Assembly (NCBI GenBank): GCA_963780165.1
Contig: CAWABB010000004.1
Location: 372,001 to 436,000, forward strand
Length of the DNA: 64,000 nt
Reading direction: 5' to 3'
From: CAWABB01 sp963780165
GTDB taxonomy: Bacteria > Bacteroidota > Ignavibacteria > UBA10030 > UBA6906
The translations under genes were made by a program, and so were the position numbers. Every line of letters starts with the position of its first letter. Positions within the stretch are counted from its first letter, which is position 1. Below are positions 18,146-26,754 of the stretch, in pieces. Under the pieces are notes generated by a model. The model was not told the DNA's origin. It saw only the letters and a program-made list of their open reading frames with translations, and did no database searches.

Positions 18146-21100
18146 ATGAGGATTCGTGCAACCATCGCATGCCTGCTGATCGGAGGTTTTTCTCTTCCCG
18201 CGAACGTCCAGGCCCAGCAGGGGGCACCCGCCCCATGGCAGCGCATCACGAGCGGCGCCGCAAGGAAGCTCATCGTCGACAGTGCGGGCAACTTCTATCT
18301 GGTCCGGAATGTCGGCGTCTACAAGAGCACCGATCAGGGATTGAACTGGACGCAAACGCCATATGCTCCCCCCACTGCGGGCGGGACCAATACGTCGGGC
18401 GCGGCGCTCTCCTGGAACAACCTGTTGTTTGTCGGATCTGCCGGACAAGGCGTATGGGTCTCTTCAGATGCAGGATCCACCTGGGCCAATTCGTTCTCCA
18501 CGGGAGTGAACACGAAGGCGTACGAAATCTCGGCGAACAGCACGGCCGCCGTGATGACATATGCCGGATCGCTGAGAGGCATCTACAAGTACAATTCCGG
18601 GACGAACAGCTGGACTCAGAAGTTCACATCTGTGACTGAGTTCTGGGATATCGAGACGGACAGCTTCGGCAACTTCTACGCCACGCAGGCGGAGGGCGGA
18701 ACCCAGAACGGAGGCATCCACAAATCCACTGACAACGGCGAGACGTGGACAAAGATCCACTCGACCAATGGGGCGAACAATCCGGCGCACATCGCGTGCA
18801 GAAATGATTCTCTTGTTTACGTCGCCAGAAATGGGAAGGTCTTTCTGAGCACCACCCTTGGAACGAGCTGGACCCAGATCGGAACCTTCCCCGGCGGAGC
18901 CACAACCGACATTCAGTTTGCGGGCTCGACCCATCTGTTCGCATCGAGCGCGACGGCGGGAGTCTACTATTCCACTGACTTCGGGGCGACCTGGACGCAG
19001 TGGAATGCCGGCCTCCCGACGCTCAACGTGTCGAGGCTGACCGAGCACCAGGGGCTGGTGTATGCGGGCACAGATTCCGGGCTATATCTCATCTCGGATA
19101 TCTCCGTGACTCCCCAGACGCTCGCATCCTATCCGCTCGATGGAAACGCAGTCGACCAGAGCGGCAACGGACTCAACGGAGTTCTCGTCGGAGCGGTGCC
19201 GACGGCTGATCGGTCCGGGACGGCCGGAACCGCGCTTCTCTTTGACGGCACCGGCAGCTACGTCGATTTGCCGGAATCCACTTCTCTGGTCGAACCAAAG
19301 AGCCAGATCTCGATCGAGGCGTGGATCAATGCGTCCGCTCTTAACGGAGGGTACATCATCAGCTCCGGTAATCAGAACGACTTTGCGGTGTCGCTGCTTG
19401 CCGATGGACACCTGAAGGTTGAACTCTTCGGCGTTGATGGAGCCAGCGGGGGAGTGTTCCTGAGCTCGTCAACGATCACCGCAGGGCAGTGGTATCATAT
19501 CGCCCTGGTGTACAGCGGGACGTCCGAGTCGATCTATATCAACGGCGTGCTCGATACCTCCCGGACTGCCTCTGGCGTCGTTGGCAACTCGCCGCAGGCG
19601 GAGAATATCATGATCGGGGCGTATAATGGCGGTTCCGTCTTTGCCGGGGCCATCGATGGTTTGCGCATCACGAACTACCCTGCGCCGGCCACCGAATTCC
19701 CGTTGCAGCTTCCCCCGGCGGATGTGCAGGCCGCCACAAGCGATACAACGATCAACTTCAGCTGGGCGAATGGCGGAGGGTCCGCACCCCTGCAGCAGTA
19801 CTACATCTACCGGGGCACCGACCCCGATTCGCTTGTGCTGTTCGATTCCACGACGGCTACGTCGTACAGCGACACGAATGCGATTCCCGGAGTGATGTAT
19901 TACTACACGATCAGCGCGGTGGACCAGTCCGGGTTCGAAGGCCAGCAGAGTGCGCAGATCTCAGGCTCGATCCCTCTCCCGACAGCGCCCGCACTCTCCA
20001 CGCCTGTCGACGGCGCAATCATGGTGGGCGTCAACCCGGTTCTGGAATGGAGCGCTGCACCGAACTCCACCTCCTACGATATTCAACTCGCCACCGACAG
20101 CCTCTTCACGTCCATCGTGTTTGAGGACTCCGGGGTGCGGGGCACCAGCGTGTCCGTCAGCGGCCTCCAGTATTCGTCCGTGTACTACTGGCACGTCCGC
20201 GGGCGGAGCAAAGATGTCGTGAGCGACTACTCGACATTGAGCGGGTTCACCACGACGCTGGCTGTGCCGACGCTTCTGGCTCCTGCGAACGCGAGCGCGG
20301 ACCATCCGATGCCTGTCGAGATTCGATGGGGTGCAGTTGCGGGGGCAACAGTCTACTTCGTGATGGTGAGCACCGATTCGCTCTTCGGCGTGGCCCCGGT
20401 TGTGAGTGATTCGCTGTGGCCGGACACGCTGCGGTCGATCACAGGATTGTCCAGCGGCACAACGTACTACTGGAGAGTGCAGGCGGGCAACGGCGTGGGA
20501 TACGGCGACATGTCGCCGGTCTGGTCGTTCGCGACGCTGGTGGATCCTCCGGAAGTGCCGGTGCTGTCCGCTCCGCTCGCCGGCGCCACGAGCGTGCCAC
20601 TTGACGCGACGTTCGAATGGAATCCGGCGGGTCGTGCGGCATCCTACCAGCTCCAGATTGCGACCGACTCTCTCTTCGCGAATGTCGTGGCGAATGATTC
20701 GGCACTGACCGACACATCGCGGCAGGTCGGACCGCTGACGTCCTTGACCGAATACTACTGGCATGTCAGGGCTGTGAATGCTGGTGGCGTGAGCGACTAC
20801 TCCGCGTTCCGCCTGTTCACGACGACCATCGCCCAGCCTGAGGTCCCGCAGCTGGCAAGCCCAGTCAACGAGGCGTCGGACCAGGACGTGCAGCCTACAC
20901 TGGTCTGGCATTCGTCTGCACGGGCCGGGTGGTATCAGGTGCAGCTCTCCCGTGACTCGTTGTTCACGGAGTTCGTGGTGAACGAGTCGGGATTGACGGA
21001 TACGTCGCGCGTCGTCGGACCGCTTGAGAATGCGGCCGTGTTCTACTGGCGCGTCCGTGCGGGGAACGAAGGAGGCGTAAGTGAGTACTCGGTGACCTCT

Positions 21101-22297
21101 CAGTTCACGACGATTGTTGCGATCCCCGGCCAGCCCGTCCTGCTGTCGCCGCAGGCCCTGGCAGTCAACCAGCCCGTCGTCGTTGATTTCCGCTGGGCAA
21201 CGACCGAAGGCGCAACGGCATACATCCTGCAGGTTGGGACAGACTCGACATTTGCGGGAGGCATTCTCTACGCTGACTCTACCGTGGCAGACACATTCAA
21301 GACCGTGAGCGGTTTCGACCACAGCACTCGGTACTTCTGGCGTGTCGGCGCGAAGAACGTCGGCGGCATCGGACTGTTCTCCTCGACCTGGAGCTTCGCG
21401 ACGGGCCTCGACCAGGTCGCGCTGGTGTCCCCCGCTGACGGGGCCGTCCATCAGCCTGTTTCGGTGGAATTGTTGTGGTATTCGACAGCCGGTGCTACCG
21501 CGTATCACGTCCAGGTGAGCCCCGATTCGCTCTTCGGATCCGGCCTTGTCCTTGATGACCAGAACGTGGCCGACACGGCGCGGACGACTGCAGGCCTCGC
21601 GAACGACACGAAGTACTTCTGGCGGGTGGCGGCGAAGAACGGGGACGGAAGCGGCAGCTACTCGGTTGTCCGGAGCTTCACGACGATCGTGGCGGGTCCT
21701 GAAAAGCTACAGCTTGCTTCGCCTGCCGACGGCGCAGTCCTGACCAGCAACTTCATCACGCTCAGCTGGCATCCAGGTTCGCCCGCCATCGACAAGTACG
21801 CCGTAGAAGTGGCGGCCGATTCGCTCTTCAGCAATCCCGTGATGGATTCGACAATCGTCGACACCTCGAAATCCGTGACCGTCCCGTCGGTTTCGGGCAC
21901 CTACTGGTGGCGCGCCCGCGCGCACAACGTAGCAGGGTGGGGCCCATACAGCGACGCGTGGAAGGCCGTGCTGATGATCACGTCCGCCGACGAGATGAAC
22001 GTCATTCCGGACGAGTACTCGCTCGGGCAGAACTACCCGAACCCGTTCAACCCGTCGACCTCCATTCGGTACGGACTCCCGGTGCGGTCGTTCGTGACCC
22101 TCACGGTCTACAACATGCTCGGCCAGCAGGTGGCGACGCTGATCGAAGGCGATCGGGAGGCCGGGTATCACGAAGTGAAGTTTGATGCGAGGTCTCTGGC
22201 GAGCGGCGTGTATCTCTACAGGCTGCAGGCCAAACGAGAGGACGGAAGCCGCGGGGGCGACTTCGTCCAGACGCGCAGGCTTCTGTTGGTCCGATAA
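18146..22297 (+). CDS. Giant multi-repeat T9SS-sorted surface protein (BNR-like, LamG, FnIII)
   Basis: 1383-residue secreted protein with signal peptide MRIRATIACLLIGGFSLPANVQAQ. Residues about 30-320 hold propeller/BNR-like repeats (STDQGLNWTQT, STDNGETWTK, STDFGATWTQ). About 330-530 is a LamG/concanavalin-like domain (SYPLDGNAVDQSGNGLNGVL, WYHIALVYSG). About 535-620 is a fibronectin III domain, and about 625-1290 holds roughly seven repeats of around 95 residues with the pattern SPADGA...YHVQV..DSLF...YYWRV.A.N. A T9SS sorting domain with NYPNPFNPSTSIRYGLP closes the protein. No catalytic residues are evident; it is likely an adhesin or carbohydrate-binding surface protein. A strong terminator follows. 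Confidence 0.88.
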   Translation: MRIRATIACLLIGGFSLPANVQAQQGAPAPWQRITSGAARKLIVDSAGNFYLVRNVGVYKSTDQGLNWTQTPYAPPTAGGTNTSGAALSWNNLLFVGSAGQGVWVSSDAGSTWANSFSTGVNTKAYEISANSTAAVMTYAGSLRGIYKYNSGTNSWTQKFTSVTEFWDIETDSFGNFYATQAEGGTQNGGIHKSTDNGETWTKIHSTNGANNPAHIACRNDSLVYVARNGKVFLSTTLGTSWTQIGTFPGGATTDIQFAGSTHLFASSATAGVYYSTDFGATWTQWNAGLPTLNVSRLTEHQGLVYAGTDSGLYLISDISVTPQTLASYPLDGNAVDQSGNGLNGVLVGAVPTADRSGTAGTALLFDGTGSYVDLPESTSLVEPKSQISIEAWINASALNGGYIISSGNQNDFAVSLLADGHLKVELFGVDGASGGVFLSSSTITAGQWYHIALVYSGTSESIYINGVLDTSRTASGVVGNSPQAENIMIGAYNGGSVFAGAIDGLRITNYPAPATEFPLQLPPADVQAATSDTTINFSWANGGGSAPLQQYYIYRGTDPDSLVLFDSTTATSYSDTNAIPGVMYYYTISAVDQSGFEGQQSAQISGSIPLPTAPALSTPVDGAIMVGVNPVLEWSAAPNSTSYDIQLATDSLFTSIVFEDSGVRGTSVSVSGLQYSSVYYWHVRGRSKDVVSDYSTLSGFTTTLAVPTLLAPANASADHPMPVEIRWGAVAGATVYFVMVSTDSLFGVAPVVSDSLWPDTLRSITGLSSGTTYYWRVQAGNGVGYGDMSPVWSFATLVDPPEVPVLSAPLAGATSVPLDATFEWNPAGRAASYQLQIATDSLFANVVANDSALTDTSRQVGPLTSLTEYYWHVRAVNAGGVSDYSAFRLFTTTIAQPEVPQLASPVNEASDQDVQPTLVWHSSARAGWYQVQLSRDSLFTEFVVNESGLTDTSRVVGPLENAAVFYWRVRAGNEGGVSEYSVTSQFTTIVAIPGQPVLLSPQALAVNQPVVVDFRWATTEGATAYILQVGTDSTFAGGILYADSTVADTFKTVSGFDHSTRYFWRVGAKNVGGIGLFSSTWSFATGLDQVALVSPADGAVHQPVSVELLWYSTAGATAYHVQVSPDSLFGSGLVLDDQNVADTARTTAGLANDTKYFWRVAAKNGDGSGSYSVVRSFTTIVAGPEKLQLASPADGAVLTSNFITLSWHPGSPAIDKYAVEVAADSLFSNPVMDSTIVDTSKSVTVPSVSGTYWWRARAHNVAGWGPYSDAWKAVLMITSADEMNVIPDEYSLGQNYPNPFNPSTSIRYGLPVRSFVTLTVYNMLGQQVATLIEGDREAGYHEVKFDARSLASGVYLYRLQAKREDGSRGGDFVQTRRLLLVR

Positions 22298-22321
22298 ACG
22301 GACACGGATGCCGCGCACACC

Positions 22322-22352
22322 AAAAGCCCCGCCGACGTTCGGCGGGGCTTTT
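22322..22352 (+). terminator. Strong rho-independent terminator
   Basis: AAAAGCCCCGCCG and CGGCGGGGCTTTT form a perfect 13-bp stem around ACGTT, 24 bases after the stop codon at 22297. The A and T flanks would make it work in both directions, serving the repeat-protein gene on the plus strand. Confidence 0.9.
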
Positions 22353-22398
22353 GAGTTTCTCCGGATCACGCGACGCAGGTAAGGCCTCGGGAGTGAGG

Positions 22399-22560
22399 CT
22401 ACACATCCCGCGTTGGCGCCAACCGCAGGATCGCCGTGCTCATCCGTGCCGCATGCCCTCGATTGGACTCAGATGCCAGACGCGGTACGCGGGATAGAGG
22501 CAGGAGAGTATCGTGATGCCAGAAGAATGGCGAGCACTGTGCTCGCCGGCATCGGGCATC
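22399..22560 (-). pseudogene. Remnant of FtsX/LolC-type ABC permease genes
   Basis: On the minus strand a frame ending at 22440 reads ITILSCLYPAYRVWHLSPIEGMRHG, the characteristic end of FtsX/MacB/LolC permeases (SLYPA-RA-R--P-E-LRH). Immediately before it a different frame gives VLAILLAS, consistent with the preceding transmembrane helix and a frameshift. The stop overlaps an ATG (ATGA) that opens MSTAILRLA, like the first residues of a second permease, but that frame stops after 14 codons. The rest of 22298-22747 shows no intact gene. This looks like the eroded junction of a tandem ABC permease pair. The call rests on short matches read by eye. Confidence 0.45.
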
Positions 22561-22747
22561 AACTGGTGGCAAAGGAGGGCGAACCGAGCCAGGAGCCCCT
22601 CTCCGTGGCCAAATTCCGTGGCCAGATGAGCCGATTGAGGCTACTCGGCTACCGCAGCATCAGGGCCAGATTGCTCCCTCGCAGACGGCAACCCCACCCG
22701 GGCGGACAGTTCGTGAGCAGAAGAAGTTCGCGCTGCCTGCTAGCCCG

Positions 22748-22804
22748 AATTTTCCCTTGAATTTTCCCCTAATTTTCCCCTTAATTTTCCCCTTAATTTT
22801 CCCC
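22748..22804. repeat. Five tandem copies of AATTTTCCCC
   Basis: The unit AATTTTCCC(C) recurs five times with starts 11-12 bases apart, separated by T, TT or TTG. One strand is a run of A/T tetrads alternating with C runs, so the array is phased close to the helical turn. It ends 10 bases before the TTGACA of the GH28-GH105 promoter. Slipped-strand length change or DNA bending could affect that promoter. Confidence 0.85.
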
Positions 22805-22814
22805 GCCTCCGGAC

Positions 22815-22843
22815 TTGACAATTTCATTCTGCTTTTGTATTCT
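22815..22843 (+). promoter_or_regulatory. Sigma-70-like promoter of the pectinase gene
   Basis: TTGACA at 22815-22820 and TATTCT at 22838-22843 are separated by 17 bases. It lies 67 bases before the GH28-GH105 start codon and just upstream of operator-like direct repeats. Confidence 0.6.
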
Positions 22844-22845
22844 CC

Positions 22846-22881
22846 CGTTAACGATACAGTAACCGATAAAGTAATCGCGAT
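22846..22881. promoter_or_regulatory. Operator-like repeats overlapping the expected transcription start
   Basis: CGTTAACG (22846-22853) is an 8-bp palindrome and begins a series of similar 11-12 base units: TTAACGATACAG, TAACCGATAAAG and TAATCGCGAT. They lie immediately after the -10 box, where a repressor would block initiation. The LacI-family gene at the end of the same transcript (25661) is the natural candidate; the units resemble LacI-type half-sites (AACCGAT) but do not make one clean palindrome. Confidence 0.4.
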
Positions 22882-22910
22882 TTATTCATTTTTGTGACCC
22901 TCCGCGTTCC

Positions 22911-25664
22911 ATGACCCGGCTGCCCCGATCGGTCTGGCTTCTTCTCCTTTCCGTCGCACTTTCCGGACAACTGTTCGCCTTATCCGGAGGCATCAACCCG
23001 CTTATGCCGGCCGAACCGATCCGGCCGATGAACACTCCGTTTCCAATGCCGCAACCCCTGCGACCTGTCATCCCGAACAGAACCTTCGACATCCGGGAGT
23101 TCGGCGCGATTGAAGGAGGGCAGGCACTCAATACCGACGCGCTTCGTCGCGCAATCACAACAGCCGCGCAACAAGGCGGAGGTAACGTCCTGATCCCGGA
23201 GGGGCGGTGGCTGACCGGCGCAATTCATCTCGAAAGCAACATCAACCTGCACCTCGGCGAGGGCGCCGAACTCCTGTTCAGCCAGAACCCGAAGGATTAT
23301 CTCCCGGCAGTGTTCTCGCGGCACGAAGATCTGGAGTGCTACAAGTACTCGGCCTTCATATACGCACGAGGGAAAACCAATATTGCTATCACCGGACCGG
23401 GGACGCTCAACGGACAGGGCAAGCCGTGGTGGGAGTGGAAGGTTTCGAAGCAGCACGCCGAGGCGCTGCTCAACCAGATGGGACAGGGCGGCACTCCAGT
23501 GGAAGAACGCGTGTTCGACGGTTCCGGCGGCAGAGAACTTCGACCGGCATTCTTCCAACCCGTGGAATGCTCGTCGGTGCTTGTGGAAGGCGTGACGTTT
23601 CTGTACGGGGCGTTCTGGACGATCACGCCAACCTACTGCAAAGACGTGATCGTGAGAAACGTCCATATCGTCACGGAGGGAGAGTACGGGCACACGCCAA
23701 ACGGCGACGGCATCAATCCCTCGTCGTCGCAGAATGTCCTGATCGAGAACTGCGTGTTCGACACGGGGGATGATTGCATCGCGATCAAAGCGGGACGGGA
23801 CAACGACGGGCTACGGGTGAACAGGCCGACCGAGAACGTCGTCATCCGTGATTGTCGCGGGCTGAGAGGGCACGGCGGGATCGTGATCGGGAGCGAGACC
23901 TCCGGAGGCGTGCGGAACGTGCAGGCCACCGATTGCACGTTCAAAGGGACCGATCGAATCGTCCGCATCAAGACCACCCGTGGACGCGGTGGCGCCGTCG
24001 AGAACCTCTGGTTCTCCCGTCTCACCGGGGAAGCGATTGCCAGAGAGGCAATCCATATCAACATGCTCTACACCGGCACGCGTCTTCCCGCACAGCCGGT
24101 CTCGATCGCCACACCCTCGGTGCGGAATGTCTACTATGCGGACATCTCCTGCACGTCAGGAGCCGGGTACGCGATCGAACTGCTCGGCCTTCCGGAGCAA
24201 CCGGTCGAGAACGTCTGGTTCAGCCGCATTACGGCATCGACGGCGAAGGGGATCAATCTGGCGGATGTGAACGGCATCCGCATGAGTGAGGTTACACTGT
24301 CGACGCCGTCGACCCCTGTTATCACGATCACCGATGGTGCCGATCTGCGTTTCGATGATATCCGCACAGAGGGTAGTGTGACCGTGCTTGCTGATGTGTC
24401 CGGATCCCGTTCGGGCAACATCAGTATCGCAACCAGCATCCCCCTGACCGCGGGGATGCTGACGATAGGATCCGATGTCCCCCCCAATGCCGTGACGGTC
24501 GGACCGGTGCAACGGTCGCGTGCTGATTCCCTGCCCTGGTCGCGCAGGATCGCGGAATCGTTCCTCCGGCGCCACCCTGGCGGAGTGACATACGACTCTC
24601 TCTCCCCGGACCAGAAATGGAATTACGAGCAGGGCCTGATGCTCGTCGCGCTTCTGGAATACGGCCGGCGTTCCGGGGAGCGGACATACTCCGATTTCGT
24701 TCGTGCCAACCTTGAGCTGTACGTGGATAGCACGGGGTCGATCCGGACGTACAAGCTGGCGGATTACAATCTTGACAACATCGGTCCCGGGAAAGCGCTC
24801 CTCGCGACGTACGAGGCGACACACGAGCAGAAATACCGCCGCGCTGCCGATTCGCTGATCCGACAGCTGCATGGACAGCCGCGGACGAACGAAGGAGGGT
24901 TCTGGCATAAGAAGATCTACCCTTACCAGATGTGGCTGGACGGCCTGTTCATGGCGCAGCCGTTCCTTGCGCGTTACGCCGTGGTGTTCGATAGCTCCGC
25001 GGCGTTCGACGATATTGCAGACCAGTTCATCTGGATCGACAGGCACACGTATGACCAGAAGACGGGCCTGTTCTATCATGCGTGGGACGAAAGCAGGCAG
25101 CAGCGATGGGCCGACCCCGTCACGGGCCGCTCCCCGAACTTCTGGGGGAGAGCGATGGGGTGGTACGCGATGGCACTCGTCGATGTCCTCGATGATTTCC
25201 CGGCGGCCCACCCGCGACGGGCAGAGCTGGTTGGCATCTTTCAGCGGCTTGCCCGCGGCGTGGCCTCGTACCAGGAACAATCGTCCGGCCTCTGGTTTCA
25301 GGTCGTCGACCAGGCAGGGCGCGATGGCAACTACCGCGAAGCGTCGGCGTCACTGATGTTCGCGTACAGCTTCGCGAAGGGTGCCGCCAGAGGGTATCTC
25401 GACGGGGGGTATCTGGATCGGGCGCGGCACGCGTTCCGCGGTGTCCTTGATTCCCTGGTCACGATCGACGCGGACGGTTCTGTGAATCTGCACGGGACGT
25501 GCCGCGGTGCCGGGCTCGGGGGAAATCCGTATCGCGATGGAAGTTTCGAGTACTATGTCGGGGAACCCCGCCGCACAAACGACTTGAAGGGCTACGGTCC
25601 CTTCCTCCGTGCAGCCATTGAACTGGAGCGGAGCGGACAAGCGAGCGAGAAAGGCAAACTATGA
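22911..25664 (+). CDS. GH28 polygalacturonase - GH105 unsaturated uronyl hydrolase fusion
   Basis: 917-residue secreted bifunctional pectinase. A signal peptide (LPRSVWLLLLSVALSGQLFAL) precedes a GH28 beta-helix over about residues 60-510, with NGDGIN near 264, DTGDDC near 284 (catalytic Asp residues), GHGGIVIGSE near 319 (catalytic His) and RIKTTRGRGG near 351. From about residue 545 a GH105 (YteR/YesR-like) alpha/alpha barrel follows: KWNYEQGLML, DNIGPGKALLA, MWLDGLFMAQPFLARY, NFWGRAMGWYAMALVDVL, then GTCRGAGLGG near the end. GH28 would cut galacturonan or rhamnogalacturonan and GH105 would remove the unsaturated uronic acid left by lyases. These families are usually separate polypeptides. 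No clear Shine-Dalgarno site is seen. The stop overlaps the LacI start. Confidence 0.9.
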   Translation: MTRLPRSVWLLLLSVALSGQLFALSGGINPLMPAEPIRPMNTPFPMPQPLRPVIPNRTFDIREFGAIEGGQALNTDALRRAITTAAQQGGGNVLIPEGRWLTGAIHLESNINLHLGEGAELLFSQNPKDYLPAVFSRHEDLECYKYSAFIYARGKTNIAITGPGTLNGQGKPWWEWKVSKQHAEALLNQMGQGGTPVEERVFDGSGGRELRPAFFQPVECSSVLVEGVTFLYGAFWTITPTYCKDVIVRNVHIVTEGEYGHTPNGDGINPSSSQNVLIENCVFDTGDDCIAIKAGRDNDGLRVNRPTENVVIRDCRGLRGHGGIVIGSETSGGVRNVQATDCTFKGTDRIVRIKTTRGRGGAVENLWFSRLTGEAIAREAIHINMLYTGTRLPAQPVSIATPSVRNVYYADISCTSGAGYAIELLGLPEQPVENVWFSRITASTAKGINLADVNGIRMSEVTLSTPSTPVITITDGADLRFDDIRTEGSVTVLADVSGSRSGNISIATSIPLTAGMLTIGSDVPPNAVTVGPVQRSRADSLPWSRRIAESFLRRHPGGVTYDSLSPDQKWNYEQGLMLVALLEYGRRSGERTYSDFVRANLELYVDSTGSIRTYKLADYNLDNIGPGKALLATYEATHEQKYRRAADSLIRQLHGQPRTNEGGFWHKKIYPYQMWLDGLFMAQPFLARYAVVFDSSAAFDDIADQFIWIDRHTYDQKTGLFYHAWDESRQQRWADPVTGRSPNFWGRAMGWYAMALVDVLDDFPAAHPRRAELVGIFQRLARGVASYQEQSSGLWFQVVDQAGRDGNYREASASLMFAYSFAKGAARGYLDGGYLDRARHAFRGVLDSLVTIDADGSVNLHGTCRGAGLGGNPYRDGSFEYYVGEPRRTNDLKGYGPFLRAAIELERSGQASEKGKL

Positions 25665-26743
25665 AGAGGATCTCGCATGTGACCCTCGATGATATTGCGA
25701 GGCGACTCAATGTCTCCCGCGTGACCGTCTCGAAAGCGCTGCGCGGGCACCCCGATATCGGGGAAGAAACCACGGCGCGGGTCCGAAAGACCGCCGAAGA
25801 GATGCACTACAGCCCCAACATCATCGCCCGCAGCCTCTCCGCCCGGCGCTCGCACATGATCGGGCTCGTCGTTCCGAAGATTGCCCACTTCTTCTTCGGG
25901 TCCGTGATCGAGGGAGTCTATGATGCGGCCTTCAAGGCCAACTACGAAACTATCCTCACCGTCTCTCAGGAGAATCCGGACCGGGAGCGGAAGCACCTGC
26001 AGGCACTGGTCTCCATGCGAGTCGATGGGATCCTCATCTCGATATCCCAGACGACCAGCGATCTGGAGGTGTTCTCGTGGATCAGAAAGACCGGGGTTCC
26101 GCTCCTGTTCCTGGACCGGTGCCCGGACCCGGCGATCCCCGGGTTCAGCAGCGTGCTCGTCGACGACTTCGGCGGGTCCTTCCGTGCCATCGAGCACGCA
26201 ATCTCGCTCGGCTACAGGAAGATCGCCTGCATTGGAGGCAACACCTTCATCAATATCGGGAAGCACCGCCTGAACGGATTTAGAAGCGCCTTGAATAAAC
26301 ACGGGATCCCGATCCCTGAGAACTGGATTATCACGGGAGGTTTCGGAAAACAGGCCGGTCATGATGGCTTTCTCCAGTTGCACGCGCAAGACAGCATGCC
26401 GGAACTCATCTTCGCCATGACCTACCCCATCGCACTCGGGGTGTACGAGGCGGCCAAAGAGGTGGGCCTCACAATCCCGGCCGACGTTGACGTCCTCTCG
26501 TTCGGCGACAGCGATGTCGGCAGGGTCATCTCCCCTGCGTTGAGCTGTGTGCAGCAGCCGAGCTACGAGCTCGGCACGAAGGGTGTCGAACTTCTCCTGA
26601 AGATCATCGCCCACCCCGGAGCGGCGGGCGACCAGAGACTCGTCCTGCCTACTGACCTGCTCCTGCGCGAGACCTGCACGGGGAAGAATTCGGTCGTCGC
26701 CGGGTCACGGCTTGGACACGATCCATCACGAGGCGCAGCCTGA
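25661..26743 (+). CDS. LacI-family transcriptional regulator
   Basis: 360 residues. The N-terminal helix-turn-helix is HVTLDDIARRLNVSRVTVSKAL with hinge region YSPNIIARSLSARRS, followed by the periplasmic-binding-protein-like effector domain (MIGLVVPKIAHFFFGSVIEGV, RVDGILISISQ, DVDVLSFGDSDVG). Its ATG overlaps the stop of the GH28-GH105 gene (ATGA), so it is translationally coupled to a pectinase it may control. The effector is probably a sugar acid such as galacturonate, an unsaturated uronate product or KDG; that is inferred from context. Candidate operators are at 22846-22881 and 48976-48987. Confidence 0.93.
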   Translation: MKRISHVTLDDIARRLNVSRVTVSKALRGHPDIGEETTARVRKTAEEMHYSPNIIARSLSARRSHMIGLVVPKIAHFFFGSVIEGVYDAAFKANYETILTVSQENPDRERKHLQALVSMRVDGILISISQTTSDLEVFSWIRKTGVPLLFLDRCPDPAIPGFSSVLVDDFGGSFRAIEHAISLGYRKIACIGGNTFINIGKHRLNGFRSALNKHGIPIPENWIITGGFGKQAGHDGFLQLHAQDSMPELIFAMTYPIALGVYEAAKEVGLTIPADVDVLSFGDSDVGRVISPALSCVQQPSYELGTKGVELLLKIIAHPGAAGDQRLVLPTDLLLRETCTGKNSVVAGSRLGHDPSRGAA

Positions 26744-26754
26744 CGGACATTCCC

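Noticed and set aside
19961..21508. 515-codon open frame on the minus strand
   Set aside because: Antisense to the repeat region of the T9SS protein at 18146-22297; internal repetition mirrors that gene and no domain is recognisable.
22413..22760. 115-codon plus-strand frame in the gap before the pectinase
   Set aside because: Runs into the tandem repeat, has no recognisable domain, and lies antisense to the ABC permease remnant.
22748..22804. Possible CRISPR or iteron array
   Set aside because: Units are about 10 bases with 1-3 base gaps; there are no unique spacers, cas genes or replication gene.
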